From Pseudorasbora parva (Eukaryota > Chordata > Actinopteri > Cypriniformes > Gobionidae), in assembly GCF_024679245.1 (NCBI RefSeq), contig NC_090190.1, forward strand, positions 44,581,780 through 44,645,779: a stretch of DNA of 64,000 nucleotides, given 5' to 3'. Within the stretch, counting starts at the first letter, position 1; the number at the start of each line of letters is the position of its first letter. The position numbers and the translations under genes were made by a program. Under the pieces are notes generated by a model. The model searched no databases, was not told the origin of the DNA, and was given only the letters and a program-made list of their open reading frames with translations. Positions 49,501-58,600 of this stretch are shown here, in pieces.

Positions 49501-49603
49501 TGACCCGGGCTATTTCAGGGAGGGGTCTGTGCCAAAAAACAGGGGTAGGTTTTAGTGCGTGTCAGGTAAGGGGCATATTCTAATTTATCTCAACGTCTGT
49601 ATG
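25536..49603 (+). repeat. Satellite variant B block, highly homogenised
   Basis: Twenty-eight unit intervals of exactly 842 bp from 25,736 to 49,312, plus a final partial unit. Diagnostic bases: AATGAAAATCC, CTCATCGAGG, GCACCACCACCTC, TTTTTTTAAGCTT, GACCAATTCCC, TCTGGAGCAGC. The only within-block differences I noticed are CGGACCCACC for CGGACGCACC near 26,185 and GTCAAATAAT for GTCGAATAAT near 29,829. Confidence 0.9.
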
Positions 49604-49886
49604 GGTTAGGGTTAGGGTTAGGGTTAGGGTTAGGGTTAGGGTTAGGGTTAGGGTTAGGGTTAGGGTTAGGGTTAGGTTAGGGTTAGGGTTAGTTAGGGTT
49701 AGGTTAGGGTTAGGGTTAGGGTTAGGGTTAGGGTTAGGGTTAGGGTTAGGGTTAGGGTTAGGGTTAGGTTAGGGTTAGGGTTAGGGTTAGGGTTAGGGTT
49801 AGGGTTAGGGTTAGGTTAGGGTTAGGGTTAGGGTTAGGGTTAGGGTTAGGGTTAGGGTTAGGTTAGGGTTAGGGTTAGGGTTAGGT
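49603..49886 (+). repeat. Interstitial TTAGGG tract ending the satellite
   Basis: Starts inside the last satellite unit, where GTCTGTATGGACGG is replaced by GTCTGTATGGGTTAGGG. It runs about 284 bp with several 5-base TTAGG units, in the same orientation as the terminal tract. Confidence 0.95.
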
Positions 49887-50000
49887 TTTCTGTATTTCCA
49901 GCCATCGGTTTCCGAAGATCCCGATGACGGTTGTGCACTGGCCATCCATTCCACTGACCGCTTTGAAATGGTATGGGATCAGTATTGTCTCCCACCGACT
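49887..50000 (+). repeat. Diverged relative of the 842-bp satellite start
   Basis: CCGAAGATCCCGATGACGG..TGCACTGGCCA..CACTGACCGC follows the unit-start order CCGAAGGATTCGGAAACGG..TGCACTGTCCA..TACTGGCCGC with the same spacing. It begins right after a TTAGG tract, as the satellite units do. Confidence 0.6.
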
Positions 50001-50440
50001 CTCCCTCTATTTTTATAAGTCTTTTTAGGTGTTATATTAATTATTAGTCTATTTATCTTTATGGACATATGTATGCTTGTATGAGTTAATGCATGTCTTT
50101 ATTTATTTGTATATTTATTAATTAATTTATTAATCTTTTTCTCCCTTATTCTCTCCTCAAGGTCCAGTTCAATGTAAAAGCTCTAAGGAAATCCCAAAAC
50201 CTGGTGCTATGCTGACATCTAGTGTTCAGAGAGGTGTTCTGACCTCTCAACACATGTGCAGGTAAGTTTTAAAGGGTCAAGGGTCAATCTTTACAACCTA
50301 GACTGGCAAGAGGAATAGCCGGGCAGAAACGAAGGGGTAAGTCCGTTAAATTGAATGATAAATATATTTATTTAATCCAAGCGGGCTATTTGGGCTGAGG
50401 GATATTTTATTTTTATTTTAAGCCGTGTTGTTTTTTTGCC
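50001..50440. other. Subtelomeric spacer, no gene
   Basis: AT-rich to 50,150, then mixed sequence. One donor-like CAGGTAAGT occurs near 50,260. No coding region or recognisable element. Confidence 0.5.
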
Positions 50441-50800
50441 AGGGTTCCCTTGGGTAGGTTTTAGGGTTCTGTTGGTGAATCCAGGGTTGTTTTGGGTAGG
50501 GTTAGGTAATGAGAGGGTTTGGATGTCCAGGGTTATTTTGGGTAGGGTTAGTTGATGAGAAGGGTTCAGATGTCCAGGGTTATTTTGGGTAGGGTTAGGT
50601 GGAGGGAGAGGTCAGATGTCCAGGGCTATTTTGGGTAGAGTTAGGTGAAGGAAGGGGTCAGATGTCCAGGGCTATTTTGGGTAGGGTTAGGTGAAGGAAG
50701 GGGTCAGATGTCCAGGGCTATTTTGGGTAGGGTTAGGTGAAGGAAGGGGTCAGATGTCCAGGGTTATTTTGGGTAGGATTAGGTTAGAAAAGGGGTCAGA
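50441..50800 (+). repeat. 46-bp telomere-like minisatellite, about 7 imperfect copies
   Basis: The unit runs GTCAGATGTCCAGGGCTATT, TTGGGTAGGGTTAGGTGAAGG and AAGGG. Later copies (50,600-50,760) are nearly identical; earlier ones are more diverged. Every unit contains GGGTAGGGTTAGG, a telomere-repeat relative. Confidence 0.85.
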
Positions 50801-50848
50801 TGTCCTGGTGGCAGTGACGGGTAGGTTTTAGGTTTTGGGTTTTTGCAA

Positions 50849-50974
50849 GTTAGGGTTAGGGTTAGGGTTAGGGTTAGGGTTAGGGTTAGGGTTAGGGTTA
50901 GGGTTAGGGTTAGGGTTAGGGTTAGGGTTAGGGTTAGGTTAGGGTTAGGGTTAGGGTTAGGGTTAGGGTTAGGG

Positions 50975-51015
<41 letters not shown>

Positions 51016-51255
51016 GGTTAGGGTTAGGGTTAGGGTTAGGGTTAGGGTTAGGGGTAGGGTTAGGGTTAGGGTTAGGGTTAGGGTTAGGGTTAGGGTTAGG
51101 GTTAGGGTTAGGGTTAGGGTTAGGGTTAGGGTTAGGGTGTAGGGTTAGGGTTAGGTTAGGTTAGGGTTAGGGTTAGGGTTAGGGTTAGGGTTAGGGTTAG
51201 GGTTAGGGTTAGGGTTAGGGTTAGGGTTAGGGTTAGGGTTAGGGTTAGGTTAGGG
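50849..51255 (+). repeat. Interstitial TTAGGG tract
   Basis: About 407 bp of TTAGGG with scattered one-base variants (GGGTTTAGGG, GGGGTAGGG, GGGTGTAGGG, TTAGG), oriented as the terminal tract. A Val-Arg repeat reading frame across it is an artefact. Confidence 0.95.
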
Positions 51256-52621
51256 AAAATTACAACATCTCCCCCCAAGCCAGAACTCGTCTGGAAAGGT
51301 TTGAAGTAGGGAGAATGAGGAGGGGCACTGGCCGACGCCTGTCAGACTATACTGTGTCGCCTGTGATTGGCTCCCGTCTAGGAGCAATGCCTTTTTTGGC
51401 TTATGGGCAAGGTGAGTAGCTTATTTTATCTTTTGGTTTTGTTGTTTTAAGAAACTTCTGTCTTTATGTTTCCATCAATTATGAACACTGGGGTAAAGTT
51501 TGTTATAATCCGTTCTTTTCGGTTTGGTTAGTCTGATGGGTAAGTTTTACTGAGGGAAGTGATTGTTCTTGTTTCCTTTCCTGGTTTTTAGGAATTGCAA
51601 AGTTTCCAATCTGAACTTGCTCTGGACCAGCGAACCAAGCCGAAGCCCGATAATCCTGATCCAGCATTGCAATCCTCCCATAGGTGGAGTATTTTGGTAT
51701 GTGGTAAAAGGTCAGGGAATTTGAAGTCTATGTAACAGGTCAGGGAATTTGAAGTCTACGTAAAAGGTGATTAAATGATTGAAAGGGTGATTATCGAGGT
51801 GTCCACTTAGATGGACTATATCTCTGTGTTGAGTTGGGCTATAGTGTTGATATTCGTGTCAAAGAAGGGTGAGGATAGGGCCTATTGAACGTGCCCCCGT
51901 GTGAGACTCTAGCGCCCCCTTAGGCCGCGATGTGTGGCTTGATAGGAAATGGTGCATTTAGTAAGGAAAGGTCCCAGAAGTTCAGGGTTTTATGGTGTGA
52001 CAGGTATTACAGAGAGATGTTATGAGGTTGAGTTTGGCCTTGGTGCGTGCTTTCTTTTCCGAGATATAGGCGTTTTAATAGAAAAAGTGCTCTTATAAAA
52101 ACGGACGCATATTTTGAAGGAAAGGTCCGAGTTGATTGGGTTTGGGGTGGTCAGGAGTGGTGATTAGGACGGTACTTTTGGTCTTTGTCCCGATACGGTA
52201 ATATCTTTCGTTAATGAAATACGACAACTTCCTGTCTGGCTTTAAGGGTTAAAATCTTGGTCAAGAATTGGGTTTGTGGGTGGAGTTTGTGTGTGGGTTG
52301 TTAGTCACCCTGTCCTAGATAATATTAGTTGTATGGGTTGAATTAGGAGTTTGCTTTTGGGATTTTTTTGGTTAATTGGTTACTTGACGCGCAAGTATAG
52401 CCTATATGGTTTTTTACAATGGGTATTGTAAGAGTAGGGCTTATATTGGTATCTATTTTTTTGTCTAATGGAATTTTGAATTTAGGGTTTTGGTCGATAG
52501 GGTTGATGCGAGTGGGTTTGTGTCGGGTAGGATTAGGGAAGGAGTAAGGGCTAGGTTAGTACCTAATTTTTTGTCTAATGGATTTTCTAATTAGGGTTGA
52601 TGCGAGTAGGTTTGTGATGGG
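51256..52621. other. Last non-telomeric sequence before the telomere, no gene
   Basis: No supported coding region. It holds a tandem pair of about 28 bp (GGTCAGGGAATTTGAAGTCTA at about 51,710 and 51,738) and an imperfect duplication of about 90 bp next to the telomere (TTTTTTTGTCTAATGGA..GGGTTGATGCGAGT at about 52,440-52,540 and 52,550-52,620). G/T-rich toward the telomere, with isolated TAGGGTTAGG-like pieces. Confidence 0.6.
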
Positions 52622-55600
52622 TAGGTTAGGGTTAGGGTTAGGGTTAGGGTTAGGGTTAGGTTAGGGTTAGGGTTAGGGTTAGGGTTAGGGTTAGGGTTAG
52701 GGTTAGGGTTAGGGTTAGGGTTAGGGTTAGGGTTAGGGTTAGGGTTAGGGTTAGGTTAGGGTTAGGGTTAGGTTAGGGTTAGGGTTAGGGTTAGGGTTAG
52801 GGTTAGGGTTAGGGTTAGGGTTAGGGTTAGGGTTAGGGTTAGGGTTAGGGTTAGGGTTAGGGTTAGGGTTAGGGTTAGGGTTAGGGTTAGGGTTAGGGTT
52901 AGGGTTAGGGTTAGGGTTAGGGTTAGGGTTAGGGTTAGGGTTAGGGTTAGGGTTAGGGTTAGGGTTAGGGTTAGGGTTAGGGTTAGGGTTAGGGTTAGGG
53001 TTAGGGTTAGGGTTAGGGTTAGGGTTAGGGTTAGGGTTAGGGTTAGGGTTAGGGTTAGGGTTAGGGTTAGGGTTAGGGTTAGGGTTAGGGTTAGGGTTAG
53101 GGTTAGGGTTAGGGTTAGGGTTAGGGTTAGGGTTAGGGTTAGGGTTAGGGTTAGGGTTAGGGTTAGGGTTAGGGTTAGGGTTAGGGTTAGGGTTAGGGTT
53201 AGGGTTAGGGTTAGGGTTAGGGTTAGGGTTAGGGTTAGGGTTAGGGTTAGGGTTAGGGTTAGGGTTAGGGTTAGGGTTAGGGTTAGGGTTAGGGTTAGGG
53301 TTAGGGTTAGGGTTAGGGTTAGGGTTAGGGTTAGGGTTAGGGTTAGGGTTAGGGTTAGGGTTAGGGTTAGGGTTAGGGTTAGGGTTAGGGTTAGGGTTAG
53401 GGTTAGGGTTAGGGTTAGGGTTAGGGTTAGGGTTAGGGTTAGGGTTAGGGTTAGGGTTAGGGTTAGGGTTAGGGTTAGGGTTAGGGTTAGGGTTAGGGTT
53501 AGGGTTAGGGTTAGGGTTAGGGTTAGGGTTAGGGTTAGGGTTAGGGTTAGGGTTAGGGTTAGGGTTAGGGTTAGGGTTAGGGTTAGGGTTAGGGTTAGGG
53601 TTAGGGTTAGGGTTAGGGTTAGGGTTAGGGTTAGGGTTAGGGTTAGGGTTAGGGTTAGGGTTAGGGTTAGGGTTAGGGTTAGGGTTAGGGTTAGGGTTAG
53701 GGTTAGGGTTAGGGTTAGGGTTAGGGTTAGGGTTAGGGTTAGGGTTAGGGTTAGGGTTAGGGTTAGGGTTAGGGTTAGGGTTAGGGTTAGGGTTAGGGTT
53801 AGGGTTAGGGTTAGGGTTAGGGTTAGGGTTAGGGTTAGGGTTAGGGTTAGGGTTAGGGTTAGGGTTAGGGTTAGGGTTAGGGTTAGGGTTAGGGTTAGGG
53901 TTAGGGTTAGGGTTAGGGTTAGGGTTAGGGTTAGGGTTAGGGTTAGGGTTAGGGTTAGGGTTAGGGTTAGGGTTAGGGTTAGGGTTAGGGTTAGGGTTAG
54001 GGTTAGGGTTAGGGTTAGGGTTAGGGTTAGGGTTAGGGTTAGGGTTAGGGTTAGGGTTAGGGTTAGGGTTAGGGTTAGGGTTAGGGTTAGGGTTAGGGTT
54101 AGGGTTAGGGTTAGGGTTAGGGTTAGGGTTAGGGTTAGGGTTAGGGTTAGGGTTAGGGTTAGGGTTAGGGTTAGGGTTAGGGTTAGGGTTAGGGTTAGGG
54201 TTAGGGTTAGGGTTAGGGTTAGGGTTAGGGTTAGGGTTAGGGTTAGGGTTAGGGTTAGGGTTAGGGTTAGGGTTAGGGTTAGGGTTAGGGTTAGGGTTAG
54301 GGTTAGGGTTAGGGTTAGGGTTAGGGTTAGGGTTAGGGTTAGGGTTAGGGTTAGGGTTAGGGTTAGGGTTAGGGTTAGGGTTAGGGTTAGGGTTAGGGTT
54401 AGGGTTAGGGTTAGGGTTAGGGTTAGGGTTAGGGTTAGGGTTAGGGTTAGGGTTAGGGTTAGGGTTAGGGTTAGGGTTAGGGTTAGGGTTAGGGTTAGGG
54501 TTAGGGTTAGGGTTAGGGTTAGGGTTAGGGTTAGGGTTAGGGTTAGGGTTAGGGTTAGGGTTAGGGTTAGGGTTAGGGTTAGGGTTAGGGTTAGGGTTAG
54601 GGTTAGGGTTAGGGTTAGGGTTAGGGTTAGGGTTAGGGTTAGGGTTAGGGTTAGGGTTAGGGTTAGGGTTAGGGTTAGGGTTAGGGTTAGGGTTAGGGTT
54701 AGGGTTAGGGTTAGGGTTAGGGTTAGGGTTAGGGTTAGGGTTAGGGTTAGGGTTAGGGTTAGGGTTAGGGTTAGGGTTAGGGTTAGGGTTAGGGTTAGGG
54801 TTAGGGTTAGGGTTAGGGTTAGGGTTAGGGTTAGGGTTAGGGTTAGGGTTAGGGTTAGGGTTAGGGTTAGGGTTAGGGTTAGGGTTAGGGTTAGGGTTAG
54901 GGTTAGGGTTAGGGTTAGGGTTAGGGTTAGGGTTAGGGTTAGGGTTAGGGTTAGGGTTAGGGTTAGGGTTAGGGTTAGGGTTAGGGTTAGGGTTAGGGTT
55001 AGGGTTAGGGTTAGGGTTAGGGTTAGGGTTAGGGTTAGGGTTAGGGTTAGGGTTAGGGTTAGGGTTAGGGTTAGGGTTAGGGTTAGGGTTAGGGTTAGGG
55101 TTAGGGTTAGGGTTAGGGTTAGGGTTAGGGTTAGGGTTAGGGTTAGGGTTAGGGTTAGGGTTAGGGTTAGGGTTAGGGTTAGGGTTAGGGTTAGGGTTAG
55201 GGTTAGGGTTAGGGTTAGGGTTAGGGTTAGGGTTAGGGTTAGGGTTAGGGTTAGGGTTAGGGTTAGGGTTAGGGTTAGGGTTAGGGTTAGGGTTAGGGTT
55301 AGGGTTAGGGTTAGGGTTAGGGTTAGGGTTAGGGTTAGGGTTAGGGTTAGGGTTAGGGTTAGGGTTAGGGTTAGGGTTAGGGTTAGGGTTAGGGTTAGGG
55401 TTAGGGTTAGGGTTAGGGTTAGGGTTAGGGTTAGGGTTAGGGTTAGGGTTAGGGTTAGGGTTAGGGTTAGGGTTAGGGTTAGGGTTAGGGTTAGGGTTAG
55501 GGTTAGGGTTAGGGTTAGGGTTAGGGTTAGGGTTAGGGTTAGGGTTAGGGTTAGGGTTAGGGTTAGGGTTAGGGTTAGGGTTAGGGTTAGGGTTAGGGTT

Positions 55601-58600
55601 AGGGTTAGGGTTAGGGTTAGGGTTAGGGTTAGGGTTAGGGTTAGGGTTAGGGTTAGGGTTAGGGTTAGGGTTAGGGTTAGGGTTAGGGTTAGGGTTAGGG
55701 TTAGGGTTAGGGTTAGGGTTAGGGTTAGGGTTAGGGTTAGGGTTAGGGTTAGGGTTAGGGTTAGGGTTAGGGTTAGGGTTAGGGTTAGGGTTAGGGTTAG
55801 GGTTAGGGTTAGGGTTAGGGTTAGGGTTAGGGTTAGGGTTAGGGTTAGGGTTAGGGTTAGGGTTAGGGTTAGGGTTAGGGTTAGGGTTAGGGTTAGGGTT
55901 AGGGTTAGGGTTAGGGTTAGGGTTAGGGTTAGGGTTAGGGTTAGGGTTAGGGTTAGGGTTAGGGTTAGGGTTAGGGTTAGGGTTAGGGTTAGGGTTAGGG
56001 TTAGGGTTAGGGTTAGGGTTAGGGTTAGGGTTAGGGTTAGGGTTAGGGTTAGGGTTAGGGTTAGGGTTAGGGTTAGGGTTAGGGTTAGGGTTAGGGTTAG
56101 GGTTAGGGTTAGGGTTAGGGTTAGGGTTAGGGTTAGGGTTAGGGTTAGGGTTAGGGTTAGGGTTAGGGTTAGGGTTAGGGTTAGGGTTAGGGTTAGGGTT
56201 AGGGTTAGGGTTAGGGTTAGGGTTAGGGTTAGGGTTAGGGTTAGGGTTAGGGTTAGGGTTAGGGTTAGGGTTAGGGTTAGGGTTAGGGTTAGGGTTAGGG
56301 TTAGGGTTAGGGTTAGGGTTAGGGTTAGGGTTAGGGTTAGGGTTAGGGTTAGGGTTAGGGTTAGGGTTAGGGTTAGGGTTAGGGTTAGGGTTAGGGTTAG
56401 GGTTAGGGTTAGGGTTAGGGTTAGGGTTAGGGTTAGGGTTAGGGTTAGGGTTAGGGTTAGGGTTAGGGTTAGGGTTAGGGTTAGGGTTAGGGTTAGGGTT
56501 AGGGTTAGGGTTAGGGTTAGGGTTAGGGTTAGGGTTAGGGTTAGGGTTAGGGTTAGGGTTAGGGTTAGGGTTAGGGTTAGGGTTAGGGTTAGGGTTAGGG
56601 TTAGGGTTAGGGTTAGGGTTAGGGTTAGGGTTAGGGTTAGGGTTAGGGTTAGGGTTAGGGTTAGGGTTAGGGTTAGGGTTAGGGTTAGGGTTAGGGTTAG
56701 GGTTAGGGTTAGGGTTAGGGTTAGGGTTAGGGTTAGGGTTAGGGTTAGGGTTAGGGTTAGGGTTAGGGTTAGGGTTAGGGTTAGGGTTAGGGTTAGGGTT
56801 AGGGTTAGGGTTAGGGTTAGGGTTAGGGTTAGGGTTAGGGTTAGGGTTAGGGTTAGGGTTAGGGTTAGGGTTAGGGTTAGGGTTAGGGTTAGGGTTAGGG
56901 TTAGGGTTAGGGTTAGGGTTAGGGTTAGGGTTAGGGTTAGGGTTAGGGTTAGGGTTAGGGTTAGGGTTAGGGTTAGGGTTAGGGTTAGGGTTAGGGTTAG
57001 GGTTAGGGTTAGGGTTAGGGTTAGGGTTAGGGTTAGGGTTAGGGTTAGGGTTAGGGTTAGGGTTAGGGTTAGGGTTAGGGTTAGGGTTAGGGTTAGGGTT
57101 AGGGTTAGGGTTAGGGTTAGGGTTAGGGTTAGGGTTAGGGTTAGGGTTAGGGTTAGGGTTAGGGTTAGGGTTAGGGTTAGGGTTAGGGTTAGGGTTAGGG
57201 TTAGGGTTAGGGTTAGGGTTAGGGTTAGGGTTAGGGTTAGGGTTAGGGTTAGGGTTAGGGTTAGGGTTAGGGTTAGGGTTAGGGTTAGGGTTAGGGTTAG
57301 GGTTAGGGTTAGGGTTAGGGTTAGGGTTAGGGTTAGGGTTAGGGTTAGGGTTAGGGTTAGGGTTAGGGTTAGGGTTAGGGTTAGGGTTAGGGTTAGGGTT
57401 AGGGTTAGGGTTAGGGTTAGGGTTAGGGTTAGGGTTAGGGTTAGGGTTAGGGTTAGGGTTAGGGTTAGGGTTAGGGTTAGGGTTAGGGTTAGGGTTAGGG
57501 TTAGGGTTAGGGTTAGGGTTAGGGTTAGGGTTAGGGTTAGGGTTAGGGTTAGGGTTAGGGTTAGGGTTAGGGTTAGGGTTAGGGTTAGGGTTAGGGTTAG
57601 GGTTAGGGTTAGGGTTAGGGTTAGGGTTAGGGTTAGGGTTAGGGTTAGGGTTAGGGTTAGGGTTAGGGTTAGGGTTAGGGTTAGGGTTAGGGTTAGGGTT
57701 AGGGTTAGGGTTAGGGTTAGGGTTAGGGTTAGGGTTAGGGTTAGGGTTAGGGTTAGGGTTAGGGTTAGGGTTAGGGTTAGGGTTAGGGTTAGGGTTAGGG
57801 TTAGGGTTAGGGTTAGGGTTAGGGTTAGGGTTAGGGTTAGGGTTAGGGTTAGGGTTAGGGTTAGGGTTAGGGTTAGGGTTAGGGTTAGGGTTAGGGTTAG
57901 GGTTAGGGTTAGGGTTAGGGTTAGGGTTAGGGTTAGGGTTAGGGTTAGGGTTAGGGTTAGGGTTAGGGTTAGGGTTAGGGTTAGGGTTAGGGTTAGGGTT
58001 AGGGTTAGGGTTAGGGTTAGGGTTAGGGTTAGGGTTAGGGTTAGGGTTAGGGTTAGGGTTAGGGTTAGGGTTAGGGTTAGGGTTAGGGTTAGGGTTAGGG
58101 TTAGGGTTAGGGTTAGGGTTAGGGTTAGGGTTAGGGTTAGGGTTAGGGTTAGGGTTAGGGTTAGGGTTAGGGTTAGGGTTAGGGTTAGGGTTAGGGTTAG
58201 GGTTAGGGTTAGGGTTAGGGTTAGGGTTAGGGTTAGGGTTAGGGTTAGGGTTAGGGTTAGGGTTAGGGTTAGGGTTAGGGTTAGGGTTAGGGTTAGGGTT
58301 AGGGTTAGGGTTAGGGTTAGGGTTAGGGTTAGGGTTAGGGTTAGGGTTAGGGTTAGGGTTAGGGTTAGGGTTAGGGTTAGGGTTAGGGTTAGGGTTAGGG
58401 TTAGGGTTAGGGTTAGGGTTAGGGTTAGGGTTAGGGTTAGGGTTAGGGTTAGGGTTAGGGTTAGGGTTAGGGTTAGGGTTAGGGTTAGGGTTAGGGTTAG
58501 GGTTAGGGTTAGGGTTAGGGTTAGGGTTAGGGTTAGGGTTAGGGTTAGGGTTAGGGTTAGGGTTAGGGTTAGGGTTAGGGTTAGGGTTAGGGTTAGGGTT

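Larger units (their letters stand above)
19247..49603 (+). repeat. 842-bp subtelomeric satellite array, 37 unit starts
   Basis: Taking AATGAAA after TTAGGGG as unit start, starts lie at 19,251, 20,092, 20,684, 21,526, 22,368, 23,210, 24,052, 24,894 and 25,736, then every 842 bp to 49,312. The first spacing is 841 bp. The second unit is cut after about 255 bp by a TTAGGG tract; the last is cut after about 290 bp by another. The unit holds a hairpin at its start, an imperfect internal duplication offset by about 127 bp, a hammerhead-like fold and a TATA/GC/CCAAT cluster (both minus strand), and a splice-site-flanked segment (plus strand). No reading frame of note crosses it. Confidence 0.97.

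Noticed and set aside
19247..49603. CRISPR-like repeat array
   Set aside because: Units are 842 bp and contiguous with no variable spacers, and the context is a vertebrate chromosome end.
50843..51142. Val-Arg / Leu-Gly frame of 99 codons
   Set aside because: Translation of TTAGGG repeats.
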